64,000 nucleotides of DNA from Methylophilus sp. 5. GTDB lineage: Bacteria > Pseudomonadota > Gammaproteobacteria > Burkholderiales > Methylophilaceae. The position numbers and the translations under genes are program-made. The notes beneath the pieces are model-generated. The model worked only from the letters and a program-made list of their open reading frames with translations, made no database searches and was not told where the DNA came from. Positions 8,125-17,872 of the stretch are shown in pieces (the stretch's first letter is position 1; the number at the start of each line of letters is the position of its first letter). The stretch covers positions 372,001 through 436,000 of the forward strand of contig NZ_KI911560.1 of assembly GCF_000515275.1 (NCBI RefSeq), read 5' to 3'.

Positions 8125-9606
8125 ATGGTGCACACCATGCCCACAACAATTTGCACGCACCGCCTCCTCTCACTTCTGGGGCATATTGATCCCCGCCAAT
8201 TGTTTAATCGTTTTTACCAACACTGGGCATTACTGCTCCTGTGTTTAGCCAGTGTATGGCTGCCGGGCTGCGCCTCTATCCCCGACTCAAAACAGGCGCT
8301 CGACGAGATCGCTGCACAAACCCAACCAATTAGCGTGGTCACGGCCAAACAATCGTTAGCGCCCGGCAAAGTCGATCAAGCGTTAAAGAAATTGTCGCCT
8401 GACGAACGCATACGTGCATCATTGGCTGAGCACTTACGTGTAGAACAGGCGATTGCCGGGAGTAGCCTGTATGCCGATAACAAAGTGACTTTATTGTTTA
8501 ACGGCGAGCTGACATTTGGCAGCATGCGCCAGGCCTTACAAAAGGCACAACAACATATTCATCTGGAGTATTTTACCTTTGAGGATGTTGACTTGGGCGG
8601 TATCACGCTGCAGGCACTGCTATTAGAAAAACTGTCGCAAGGTGTCCGCGTGCATATCATCTATGATGCGATCGGCTCAGCCGATACGCCGCTGGCGCTG
8701 TTCGATACCTTGAAAAAAGCCGGGGCCAAAATCACAGTGTTTCACCCGGTGCAAGCCAGTACGCTCACGCGCATCAATCAGCGAGACCATCGCAAGATCC
8801 TGGTTGTCGATGGCAGGCTAGCCATTGTAGGCGGTGTCAATTTAAGCAAAACCTACCAAAGCAAAGGCTCGCTACGGTTTTTTAGCAAACAAAAAATGCC
8901 TGACCTGAACCAGGCTGACTGGCGAGATACCGATGTCATGATCACAGGGCCGGTGGTGGCGAATATCCAGCAGGCGTTTCTCGACCACTGGGATACAGAG
9001 CAGCCATTGGACACCGTTAGCTTTTTTCCAGCCCTGTCTAAACAGGGTGGACAATTTGTGCGTGTGATCACCACCCCGGCCAGCAAACGCAAAAATACCG
9101 ACTCGCCGTATTACCTGACACTGATCGCCGCAATACAAAATGCCGAGCATCACATTATTTTAAATTCTGCTTATTTCGTGCCAACCAGCGCACAGGAAGA
9201 GGCGCTGGTTAACGCAGCAAAGCGTGGCGTCAAAGTGTCGCTGCTGGTGCCCAGCATCAGCGACTCCACCTTGTCGATGAACGTACAACACTCACATTAC
9301 AGCCACTTGCTTAAATATGGTGTAGACATTTACGAAATGCAGGACCAGGTGTTGCACGCCAAAATGGTGTCAATTGATGGTGTATGGTCAGTGATTGGCA
9401 GCTCCAATCTCGACTATCGTAGTGCAGGTATCAATGCCGAAATTGATGTGGTGATGTTAGGTAATGAAACTGCCAGTTTGCTCGAAAGCCGCTTTGAGCA
9501 AGATTTAAAAAATGCGCAAAAAATTGAGCTAAAACAATGGCAGCAGCGCCCGCTATGGCAAAAGATTAAACAGCAGTCATCGCGTATTTTTGAGAGTATC
9601 CTGTAA
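8125..9606 (+). CDS. phospholipase D / cardiolipin synthase-like lipoprotein
   Basis: About 493 residues. A hydrophobic segment (WALLLLCLASVWLPGCAS) ends in the lipobox LPGC, predicting an outer- or inner-membrane lipoprotein. Two PLD active-site HKD motifs follow: HRKILVVDG with GGVNLS, and HAKMVSIDG with GSSNLDYRS. This is the arrangement of cardiolipin synthase ClsB/C-type enzymes and related PLDs, which transfer phosphatidyl groups between lipids. The N-terminal leader before the lipobox is unusually long, and there are candidate starts at 8098 (TTG), 8125 and 8137 (ATG); none has a strong ribosome-binding site, so the start is uncertain. Confidence 0.85.
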   Translation: MVHTMPTTICTHRLLSLLGHIDPRQLFNRFYQHWALLLLCLASVWLPGCASIPDSKQALDEIAAQTQPISVVTAKQSLAPGKVDQALKKLSPDERIRASLAEHLRVEQAIAGSSLYADNKVTLLFNGELTFGSMRQALQKAQQHIHLEYFTFEDVDLGGITLQALLLEKLSQGVRVHIIYDAIGSADTPLALFDTLKKAGAKITVFHPVQASTLTRINQRDHRKILVVDGRLAIVGGVNLSKTYQSKGSLRFFSKQKMPDLNQADWRDTDVMITGPVVANIQQAFLDHWDTEQPLDTVSFFPALSKQGGQFVRVITTPASKRKNTDSPYYLTLIAAIQNAEHHIILNSAYFVPTSAQEEALVNAAKRGVKVSLLVPSISDSTLSMNVQHSHYSHLLKYGVDIYEMQDQVLHAKMVSIDGVWSVIGSSNLDYRSAGINAEIDVVMLGNETASLLESRFEQDLKNAQKIELKQWQQRPLWQKIKQQSSRIFESIL

Positions 9607-9620
9607 CGGCATGGTCAAGG

Positions 9621-10127
9621 ATGCCTGCATGGATAAGGACCGTTAAATTGATAGACAAAGACACGTGGGAATTACTCAGTTATGTGGTGACGGTGGTCGG
9701 CTTGCCGCTGGCGATTGTGACGTTTATGCTTGAGCAACGCAAAGAGCGTGAAAACGAAGACGAAGAAGTCTACCAATTGCTGGCAGACAACTACACCGAC
9801 TTTTTAAAACTGGTGATGGCTAACCCTGACCTGCAATTGCGCTCGCACAGCGAACCGCTCACCATGTCTGCCGAGCAGGAAGAGCGCAAACTTGTATTGT
9901 TTGAGATATTGATTTCACTGTTTGAACGTGCTTATTTGCTGGCTTACGACCCGGATATGCGCGGAAAACGTTTACGGCGCTGGATGTCATGGGAAGACTA
10001 TATGCGTGAATGGTGCATCCGTGAAGATTTTCGCCAACACCTGCCCAGGCTGTTAGTGGGCGAAGATGCTGATTTTGTCGCGCACATCACGCGTATCGCA
10101 CAAGAAGTCACGCCCCACCGCCACTAA
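9621..10127 (+). CDS. unknown protein with one N-terminal membrane helix
   Basis: 168 residues (or 159 if it begins at TTG 9648, which has AAGGA nine bases upstream). One membrane helix (LLSYVVTVVGLPLAIVTFML, about 18-37) is followed by a charged cytoplasmic part rich in Glu, Arg and Trp (KRLRRWMSWEDYMREWCI). I do not recognise a named domain. It lies 14 bases after the phospholipase D gene and is probably translated from the same message, so a role alongside that enzyme at the membrane is possible but unproven. Confidence 0.6.
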   Translation: MPAWIRTVKLIDKDTWELLSYVVTVVGLPLAIVTFMLEQRKERENEDEEVYQLLADNYTDFLKLVMANPDLQLRSHSEPLTMSAEQEERKLVLFEILISLFERAYLLAYDPDMRGKRLRRWMSWEDYMREWCIREDFRQHLPRLLVGEDADFVAHITRIAQEVTPHRH

Positions 10128-10166
10128 GCTCAGTCACTTAGGCCACGGTGGGCTCAAACCAAACAA

Positions 10167-11027
10167 TTACTTTTTAAGCGGCGTGAGCTTAAACCCGGCT
10201 TGTTTAAACGCCTGTAACAGCCCACTTTGCCCAGCCAAATGCGCAGCACCAACTGCAATAAACACCTGACGCTGCCTGGCCTGATCAATACTGCGCGCGG
10301 CCATCAGCACATTGCGTTCATCCAGTAACTTTACCCGCATGCGCTGCCACAACGCAGCAGGCAAAATACCGCGCGTCATGGCATCATCCATATTGGCCAC
10401 CTGCTCCGCATCCCCGGCCAGATAAGCTTTGATCAGTTTTTCAAAATCATGCTCTTTTTGTTTTTGGCTACGCTTGAGCACCGCACGCAACATTAATAGC
10501 TGCTCGTCCAGCGTCATGCTGTCCATCACGCCAAAATGCTCCTGCGGGCTTTCCAGTCCAAGCACTTGCTTGTCCAGCTCTTCTGCTTTGGCCTTGAGTA
10601 AAAAGTCTTGCGCGAACGGCGTTTGCGGTTTGGGTAGGTCGAATATCACGGCCAGCAGCCACGGCTTCATTTTAAGCACCCGGTCCATCGGCATCACATG
10701 CGTATCGGCCAAACTGGCAACTTTATCCAGCTCGGCGTCTGATAAATACTGCTTCAAACTGCCTTGCGGCAACTGCAGCAATGGCGCTGGCGGTGCCTCT
10801 GCCACTTCGAGCATAAATGTATCCACTTGTTTGAGTGCTTGTAGCACCGCAGGAGAAAAATCAGTAACGCGGTTATCGTCAGTGTGCATGGTGCCAAACA
10901 AATAACTCACCTGCCCGCTGGGCGAATCCAGCTGCCAAAACAGGCTTTTTTCAGCCGCTTTTAACGGCTGACTCAGCCATACACATACCGCAGCTAATAC
11001 CCATAATCCTCGCATCGCATTCCTCAT
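10167..11027 (-). CDS. TraB/GumN family exported protein
   Basis: 286 residues with a signal peptide (to about residue 24, ending KAAEK). The conserved blocks of the TraB/PrgY/GumN family are present: YLFGTMHTDD (GxxH) near the mature N-terminus, LEVAEA, and VFIAVGAAHLAGQSGLL near the C-terminus. The two GxxH-type motifs match those of Tiki-type proteases, in which the histidines and glutamates bind metal, so a periplasmic metallopeptidase role is plausible. It is convergent with the unknown membrane gene and stands alone. Confidence 0.8.
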   Translation of the reverse strand: MRNAMRGLWVLAAVCVWLSQPLKAAEKSLFWQLDSPSGQVSYLFGTMHTDDNRVTDFSPAVLQALKQVDTFMLEVAEAPPAPLLQLPQGSLKQYLSDAELDKVASLADTHVMPMDRVLKMKPWLLAVIFDLPKPQTPFAQDFLLKAKAEELDKQVLGLESPQEHFGVMDSMTLDEQLLMLRAVLKRSQKQKEHDFEKLIKAYLAGDAEQVANMDDAMTRGILPAALWQRMRVKLLDERNVLMAARSIDQARQRQVFIAVGAAHLAGQSGLLQAFKQAGFKLTPLKK

Positions 11028-11241
11028 CTGTTCACTGTTTCATCCATTGGACGCAGCCCTACACTGATTGACCCACATCGGCCGCAAGCAGCGGCCAGCG
11101 CATATCCTCTCATAAATATCTGACGCCTGCCATTTTGACCGGCCTTTTGTGCCGCGCGCCAAACAAACCAGGGTTGTCACAAAAATGATACAGCGCTACC
11201 ATATGTTAAATAATATCAACAAGATACCCAGGGAGATTGCC

Positions 11242-13716
11242 ATGCACCCGACCGACCAGCCGCTTGAAACAGACCCGCATAAAACGCATTGTTTTGAAGC
11301 AGTGCTGGATGCGGAGATTCGTGGCATGTCGCATTTGCGCAAAGAAATGCATCGCGAAAACCTGATTGGGCTGGCGTTCTCTGGCGGCGGCATCCGCAGC
11401 GCCACGCTTAACCTCGGCATTCTGCAAGGCTTGGCAAAAAAAGGCCTGCTCAATCAATTTGACTATCTTTCAACCGTCTCTGGCGGCGGTTACATTGGCG
11501 CCTGGTTTTCCAGCCTGGTTAAACATAGCAACCATGTCAATACTGTGCAGGCTGAGTTGGTGCTATCAACCCAGCCGCAAGGCAGTGCGTCGCGCCAACT
11601 CACAGCCACCGAAAAAGCCATTCTCTGGTTACGCAGTTACAGCAACTACCTGACGCCAAAAACCGGCTTATTCACCGGCGACACCCTGGCTGCACTGGCA
11701 CAATGGATGGCAAACACCCTGCTTAACCAGGTGTTGCTGCTCTGTGTATTGATTACATTGATGATGTCGGTCATTTTTTTCAGCCACTCCGACATTTATG
11801 GCAGCTTGTTGCCAAGCTTTACATTCAACAGCGAACTACTGCTGCACATGTTTGAAAATGCGTGGCGCACAACACGCGGCAAAAGCGGCATCGTGCTGGC
11901 ACTGCTCAGCCTGGCCACTTCCTTTTACTTTAGCCGCCAGCCCTGCCTGCGCGCATCACACGCCATCTACCCTATCATGGCCTTTCTTGCTGGCGTCGCT
12001 GGCATCATGCTCTTGTTCTGGATGGTTCCGCTACACAACTGGCAACAGCTATTCATCACCCATCAGACAGCGAATCAGGGCAGTCCCATCACGCCTAATT
12101 ACGGCATAGGACTCGGTGTGCCTGTGGTTTCACTGTTGATTTCGGCCGGGCTGGTGGCACTCATGGGGCTGGGTGGGCGCGACATTGAGGTAAGCACCCG
12201 TGAGTGGTGGCATCGCATTGGTGGCATTAACCTTGGTTTTTGCGTCATTTGGCTAGCACTGTTCAGTTGCGCGCTCTATATTCCCTACCTCATTCATCAC
12301 TTGCTGGACTGTCTGGGCAACACGGGAAAAAGCCTGGCCGGGCTCAGCTCGTGGCTACTGGCTTTTTTGACCGCCAGACTGGGCAAAAGCCGGGCCACGG
12401 CGACAGAGCCGCCAAGCAGCCTCAAAGGCAAATTCACCTATTTGCTCCCCTATATGGTGGTGGCACTGATCTTACTGGTATCCGGCTACCTGAGCTTCAG
12501 CCTGTATATTTCACCCTACCGCCATCTTTGGTTTGCAAGTGCTCTGTTCATCGTGGTGCTAGGCAGTTGGCGTATTGATATTAACGTTTTTTCATTGCAC
12601 AACTTTTATCGTAACCGCCTGACGCGCTGCTATTTGGGCGCAACCAATAACAACCGCAAACCAAACAGCTTCACCGGGTTTGATAACAATGATGATGTCG
12701 CCATGTCTGCATTGCGCGGACAACGACCAACACACATCGTCAATACGGCGGTTAATATTAGCGATGGATCGCAACTGGCCTGGCAGCAGCGTAAAGCGGC
12801 CTCTTTTATGTTTAGCCCCTATTATTGTGGCTTTAAACTGCCAGACAACGAAGTCTGGTATGACACCCACCATTACACTGGCGAAGGCGGGCCAGAATTA
12901 GGCAGCCTGATTTCAACCAGCGGTGCAGCGGCCAGCCCCAATATGGGCTATCACACCAACCCGGTCATGGGCTTTATTATGACTATTTTTAATGCACGGC
13001 TTGGTCGCTGGTTTGGCAACCCGCTACATGAAAATTACTTTAACAGCCTATTAATGCGCATGCAGTGCAAGCTGCGGTTGCGTAATCCGCCGCAGCGGCA
13101 ATCACCGTTCTGGAACCTGTTTTACCTGATTAAAGAGCTGATCACCAACACCGGCTCTACCTCTGGCTACCTGTATTTATCTGATGGCGGACATTTTGAA
13201 AACCTGGGCATTTATGAACTGGTACGCCGCCGCTGCAAACTGATCGTGGCGGTGGATGCTGGTGCTGATGGTTGCTATGAATTTGAAGACTTAGGCAATG
13301 CTATTCGTAAATGCAAGGTCGACTTTGGTATCACCATCAAACTCGACATTAATCACTTGCTGCCGGTTAACGATTGCAAATATGGCCTGTTTAAATGCGG
13401 CACACGTCACTTTGCCATTGGCAGTATTGATTACCTGGGCGATGGCAACCCGGCGCATATGGGTTATCTGGTTTATATTAAAAGTTCATTGACTGGCGAT
13501 GAGCCTAGCGACCTGATCAACTTCAAACTGCAAGAACCGAGTTTTCCGCACCATAGCACGGTAGACCAGTTTTTTAGCGAATCACAGTTTGAAAGCTATC
13601 GCCGACTAGGCGAGCATATTGCGCAAAACCTCAAGCTGCCTGCCAATCATACGGATAAAATAGTAGCCGAACAGATACAAGCCCTATTACCAGGCCTGCT
13701 GGAGAGTACGACTTAA
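11242..13716 (+). CDS. multi-pass membrane patatin-like phospholipase
   Basis: 824 residues. The ATG at 11242 follows AGGGAG by seven bases; the frame runs upstream to 11149 without a comparable site. The patatin core is split: FSGGGIRSATLNLGILQG (oxyanion loop) and STVSGGGYIGAW (nucleophile Ser80) at the N-terminus, then about 300 residues with six to eight membrane helices, then YLSDGGHFENLGIYELV with the Asp of the Ser-Asp dyad near residue 650. This split-patatin layout is typical of large bacterial integral-membrane lipases. It probably hydrolyses phospholipid acyl esters; physiological substrate unknown. A PhoD-like gene follows after 25 bases. Confidence 0.8.
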   Translation: MHPTDQPLETDPHKTHCFEAVLDAEIRGMSHLRKEMHRENLIGLAFSGGGIRSATLNLGILQGLAKKGLLNQFDYLSTVSGGGYIGAWFSSLVKHSNHVNTVQAELVLSTQPQGSASRQLTATEKAILWLRSYSNYLTPKTGLFTGDTLAALAQWMANTLLNQVLLLCVLITLMMSVIFFSHSDIYGSLLPSFTFNSELLLHMFENAWRTTRGKSGIVLALLSLATSFYFSRQPCLRASHAIYPIMAFLAGVAGIMLLFWMVPLHNWQQLFITHQTANQGSPITPNYGIGLGVPVVSLLISAGLVALMGLGGRDIEVSTREWWHRIGGINLGFCVIWLALFSCALYIPYLIHHLLDCLGNTGKSLAGLSSWLLAFLTARLGKSRATATEPPSSLKGKFTYLLPYMVVALILLVSGYLSFSLYISPYRHLWFASALFIVVLGSWRIDINVFSLHNFYRNRLTRCYLGATNNNRKPNSFTGFDNNDDVAMSALRGQRPTHIVNTAVNISDGSQLAWQQRKAASFMFSPYYCGFKLPDNEVWYDTHHYTGEGGPELGSLISTSGAAASPNMGYHTNPVMGFIMTIFNARLGRWFGNPLHENYFNSLLMRMQCKLRLRNPPQRQSPFWNLFYLIKELITNTGSTSGYLYLSDGGHFENLGIYELVRRRCKLIVAVDAGADGCYEFEDLGNAIRKCKVDFGITIKLDINHLLPVNDCKYGLFKCGTRHFAIGSIDYLGDGNPAHMGYLVYIKSSLTGDEPSDLINFKLQEPSFPHHSTVDQFFSESQFESYRRLGEHIAQNLKLPANHTDKIVAEQIQALLPGLLESTT

Positions 13717-13741
13717 GTCATCACTGACACACGGAGCACGC

Positions 13742-15382
13742 ATGTCATCACACAATATTGTCTTAGGACCCTTACTGGGGCTGGAAGGTGAGCACAACAA
13801 AGCCACCACCTACAGTGTTTGCTTTTTGTCAGAAACCGATGTCGATGCCGCAACACTTTCTTATCGCATAGACCAGCAAAGCTTGCAGAGCGAGTTCACC
13901 CTCATCAGCAGCCTCAATCGCGGTAAGTTTTGGCGCGCAGAAATCACTATTCCGCTGGCACAGCGAGACCAGGTCTGCCATTACCAGATATTAATAGATG
14001 CGCAGCCTGCCAGTGATGCACAAACGCGCAACGCCCTGGTCACTGACTGGGCCTTTTTCTGTCCGGCGGCTAATCAGCGCGTACAACTGGCATTCGCGTC
14101 ATGCAATGGCTTTTCATCCGACAAACTACGCGCACAGCATCCGGCGCCTATCGACTACCTGTGGCAACGCATGCAACAGCAACAGGTTTTGCATATGGCT
14201 GCTATAACCTATAAAGAAGTGGTTGATGCACCTTATGCGGCGCTCATTATGGGCGGTGACCAGATTTATGCAGATGCGATTTTCAATGAAAAACAGCCTT
14301 TGTATGCCTGGTCTCTCAAGCCACTCAAAGAACAATTATCGGCACCCGTCTCTGACACACTCAGGCAGCGTATAGATCATTTCTACCTCGACACCTATAT
14401 CAGAAGCTGGACGAAATCTGCGGCCTTACGCTACTGCCTGGCCAGCATCCCCACCATCATGATGTGGGATGACCACGACATTATCGACGGCTGGGGTTCA
14501 CAGCCCTATCGGCTGGAAACCAGCCCAACTTACCAGGCCATGTTTGACAGCGCAAAAAAATATTTCACGCTGTTTCAAGTAAGGGGGAACAACCGTGCCT
14601 TGCAACAGAACAACGCAGCATCTGCGCACTTTGGCATGACTTTGCGTTTCCGTGACTACGGTTTGCTCGTGATGGACAATCGCAGCCAACGCACTTTGCA
14701 CAACATTATGGGCAGTGGCAAACAAGACTTCATTCAGGGGTTGGCTGATTTACAAGCAGGCTGGCAAGCCGGTCAGAAACTGCTGGTCTTGAGTGGCGTG
14801 CCTTTTCTATACCGGCACTTTTCTGAAAGCGACCGCAATATCCGCCTCAGCATCCAGTTTGACGCCTATGACGATATGGCGGACCACTGGCGTTTTAGCA
14901 CGCATTACGATGAAATGTGCAGCATTTTGCAGCGCTTGCTGCAGTTTCAAGCGGCCTTGCAGGCGCAAACACCAAGCAAAGTATTTATTATTTCTGGCGA
15001 TGTGCATGTGGCGGCCAGCGGCGCCTATCGCGAGCAGTCTGGCACGGGCAATATAGTACAACTGATTTCTTCTGGCATTGTGCACCCGCCACCACTTAGC
15101 ATAGAGCAATCGGTGATCAGGCTTGCCTCAAGCATAGAGCAACCAGACATAGACCTGGGCGGAGGCTGCATATTGTCGGCAAAAATACGCAAAGACGCAG
15201 CAGGCAATCGCTTTTTATTCCATCGCAACTACGCCTGCATGCATGAAGGCGGTGACCACAAGGTGTGGGTCAACTGGCATTATGAAACCATCGATTTCCC
15301 GAATACGAATGACCTGGCGGCCGGAGCGCAAAAGCTGGTTAGCCCAACACTCGGTTATCAAGTGCTGGGCTTGCCTTATTAG
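13742..15382 (+). CDS. PhoD-like metallophosphatase
   Basis: 546 residues. Metal-binding blocks of the PhoD/metallophosphatase fold appear in order: [11 protein letters not shown] (about 175), [15 protein letters not shown] (about 240) and [14 protein letters not shown] (about 420). No signal peptide is visible, so unlike secreted PhoD phosphodiesterases this one may be cytoplasmic. It likely cleaves phosphoesters using bound iron/calcium. It starts 25 bases after the patatin gene, making a two-gene lipid-hydrolysis unit plausible. Its stop codon overlaps the convergent ygiQ stop by four bases. Confidence 0.8.
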   Translation: MSSHNIVLGPLLGLEGEHNKATTYSVCFLSETDVDAATLSYRIDQQSLQSEFTLISSLNRGKFWRAEITIPLAQRDQVCHYQILIDAQPASDAQTRNALVTDWAFFCPAANQRVQLAFASCNGFSSDKLRAQHPAPIDYLWQRMQQQQVLHMAAITYKEVVDAPYAALIMGGDQIYADAIFNEKQPLYAWSLKPLKEQLSAPVSDTLRQRIDHFYLDTYIRSWTKSAALRYCLASIPTIMMWDDHDIIDGWGSQPYRLETSPTYQAMFDSAKKYFTLFQVRGNNRALQQNNAASAHFGMTLRFRDYGLLVMDNRSQRTLHNIMGSGKQDFIQGLADLQAGWQAGQKLLVLSGVPFLYRHFSESDRNIRLSIQFDAYDDMADHWRFSTHYDEMCSILQRLLQFQAALQAQTPSKVFIISGDVHVAASGAYREQSGTGNIVQLISSGIVHPPPLSIEQSVIRLASSIEQPDIDLGGGCILSAKIRKDAAGNRFLFHRNYACMHEGGDHKVWVNWHYETIDFPNTNDLAAGAQKLVSPTLGYQVLGLPY

Positions 15383-17604
15383 CGGCTCGCGCCCGGCTTT
15401 TTGGCTTTGTGCTTATAAGCCGGATTCTTGGTTTGGTTAAAGCCTTTGGGCAAAGGCTTGGCTTGAAAACGGCTGCCATCTGATTGCACAATTTGTTGCA
15501 ATACCGCCGGTTGATAGGCTGGCACCAAATGCTTCTTACCATTGCCAATCAAATCGGCGCGGCCCATTTTTTTGAGCGCTTCGCGCAGCATGGGCCAGTT
15601 TTGCGGGTCGTGGTAACGGATAAACGCTTTATGCAATTTACGGATATTGCCGGTTTTAGCCACCGGCACCGTCTCTGAATCAGGCGTGACCTTACGCAAA
15701 GGATTTTTGCCACTGTGATACATGGCGGTTGCCATGGCCATCGGTGTTGGCGTAAAAGTTTGCACCTGGTCGAGGCGGAAATCATTGCGCTTCAGCCACA
15801 ATGCCAGGTTGATCATATCGTCATCGGTGGTGCCAGGATGCGCCGCAATAAAGTAGGGAATTAAATACTGCTTTTTGCCGGCCTCGGCGCTAAACTTTTC
15901 AAACATGCGCTTAAACTCATCATAAGCGCCCATGCCCGGCTTCATCATTTTGCTCAAGACATTCTCTTCAGAATGCTCAGGCGCAATTTTCAAATAACCA
16001 CCCACATGATGCTGCACCAGCTCTTTGACATATTCCGGCGACTTCACCGCCAGGTCATAACGCAAGCCAGAGCCAATCAGAATTTTTTTAACACCACGCA
16101 GGTTACGTGCCTTGCGGTAGAGCTGAATCAACGACGAATGGTCAGTATTCAGGTTTTCACATACGCCAGGGTAAACGCAAGACAATTTGCGGCAGTTTTT
16201 TTCGATTTCTTCAGACTTGCAAGACAAGCGATACATATTGGCGGTTGGCCCGCCAAGGTCTGAAATCACACCGGTAAATCCATCGACTTTGTCGCGGATT
16301 TCTTCAATCTCGCGCAAAATAGAATCTTCAGAACGGCTCTGGATAATGCGGCCTTCGTGCTCGGTAATCGAGCAGAACGTACAGCCACCAAAACAGCCAC
16401 GCATGATATTGACTGAAAAACGGATCATTTCCCATGCCGGAATATTGGCGCCGTTATACGCTGGATGTGGAGTGCGCGCATAAGGCAGGTCGTACACGTA
16501 ATCCATCTCTTTGGTGCTGAGCGGTATCGGCGGCGCATTGAGCCACACTTCGCGGCTGCCATGCCTTTGCACCAGCGCCCGCGCATTGCCAGGGTTGGCC
16601 TCCAGATGCAGCACGCGCGAAGCATGCGCATACATTACCGGGTCACTGACAACCTCTTCATAAGAGGGCATGCGGATGACCTGGCGGTCACGCGGCACTT
16701 TAGCCGCCTTGAGTGGCAATGGCAAACTGATGGTTGGCGCAACAGGCGCCGCATCCGCTGCCTTGTCATCGGTCGCACAACTGGCATCGCCCTTGCCCAT
16801 TTTCATGGCATAAGGGTCTTCATGTTTTTCGACCACACCCGGTCTATCCAAGCGGGTTGAAGGCACTTCTACAAATTCTGCAGGCACCTGTTTGCGGATA
16901 AATGCAGTGCCGCGGATATCCTGAATTTCGTGTATCGGCTCACCGCGCGCAATACGGTGTGACACCTCAACAATCGCACGTTCAGCATTGCCATACAACA
17001 ACAAGTCGGCTTTAGAGTCGATGAGTATTGAGCGGCGCACTTTGTCTGACCAGTAATCATAATGTGCAATGCGGCGCAGGCTGGCCTCAATGCTGCCAAT
17101 CACCAGTGGCACGTCAGAGTAAGCCTCTTTACAGCGCTGCGAATACACCAGCACTGCACGGTCCGGGCGCTTGTTCGCATCGGCATTGGGCGTGTAGGCA
17201 TCATCAGAACGAATTTTACGGTCTGCCGTGTAACGGTTAACCATGCTATCCATATTGCCAGCGGTCACACCAAAATAGAGATTGGGTTTGCCCAACACCT
17301 TAAACGCGGCTGCCGACTGCCAATCAGGTTGCGCAATAATGCCTACGCGAAACCCCTGCGCCTCCAGCAAGCGGCCAATCAAGGCCGCGCCAAAGCTTGG
17401 GTGGTCAATATAGGCATCGCCGCTCACCAAAATAATGTCGCAACTATCCCAGCCCAGCACATCCATTTCTGCCCGGCTCATTGGCAGCACAGGTGCCGTG
17501 CCAAAGCGTTTGGCCCAATACGGGCGATAGCTGTTAACAGGTTTGGCAATAAGGGAGGTATAGATTTCCACGCGGGTGACCAGCAATGCTTGAGAGTTGC
17601 GCAT
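15379..17604 (-). CDS. ygiQ: YgiQ-family radical SAM protein
   Basis: 741 residues, the normal length for YgiQ. A B12-binding-like N-terminal region ([20 protein letters not shown]) precedes a radical SAM domain whose cluster motif is CFGGCTFC near residue 395 within [20 protein letters not shown]. Later conserved blocks include [13 protein letters not shown] and [12 protein letters not shown]. The C-terminus is basic, as usual in the family. The reaction is unknown. There is an internal low-complexity Ala/Pro stretch near residues 260-285. Convergent with the PhoD-like gene. Confidence 0.9.
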   Translation of the reverse strand: MRNSQALLVTRVEIYTSLIAKPVNSYRPYWAKRFGTAPVLPMSRAEMDVLGWDSCDIILVSGDAYIDHPSFGAALIGRLLEAQGFRVGIIAQPDWQSAAAFKVLGKPNLYFGVTAGNMDSMVNRYTADRKIRSDDAYTPNADANKRPDRAVLVYSQRCKEAYSDVPLVIGSIEASLRRIAHYDYWSDKVRRSILIDSKADLLLYGNAERAIVEVSHRIARGEPIHEIQDIRGTAFIRKQVPAEFVEVPSTRLDRPGVVEKHEDPYAMKMGKGDASCATDDKAADAAPVAPTISLPLPLKAAKVPRDRQVIRMPSYEEVVSDPVMYAHASRVLHLEANPGNARALVQRHGSREVWLNAPPIPLSTKEMDYVYDLPYARTPHPAYNGANIPAWEMIRFSVNIMRGCFGGCTFCSITEHEGRIIQSRSEDSILREIEEIRDKVDGFTGVISDLGGPTANMYRLSCKSEEIEKNCRKLSCVYPGVCENLNTDHSSLIQLYRKARNLRGVKKILIGSGLRYDLAVKSPEYVKELVQHHVGGYLKIAPEHSEENVLSKMMKPGMGAYDEFKRMFEKFSAEAGKKQYLIPYFIAAHPGTTDDDMINLALWLKRNDFRLDQVQTFTPTPMAMATAMYHSGKNPLRKVTPDSETVPVAKTGNIRKLHKAFIRYHDPQNWPMLREALKKMGRADLIGNGKKHLVPAYQPAVLQQIVQSDGSRFQAKPLPKGFNQTKNPAYKHKAKKPGASR

Positions 17605-17872
17605 TTTACGCGTTAATTGATTGATTTGAAATCATTTTTCTCAAAAATAATGAGACGGCAAGCTAGCCACAATCACAACAGCCGCTAAATGCATGCACCT
17701 GCATAAAAAATGCATGGCGCCAGGCAAACTGTGTGCTGAATCAGACGCTCAGTTCAAAAAGACAGGCATTCGCGCTTAACAGGTGTATTTGTGATTGCAG
17801 CGATAGTTAAAGCCCTGTATAACCATGATCAAATGTGGGGTATTTTTTTACATAATAATTATTAAATTAACA
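17605..17872. other. intergenic region before the Cache-GGDEF-EAL gene
   Basis: About 268 bases between divergent genes. It contains clustered ATGCAT words (17688-17715), including the small hairpin TGCAT-AAAAA-ATGCA, and an AT-rich stretch next to the downstream gene. I see no reading frame and cannot define a promoter with confidence. Confidence 0.35.
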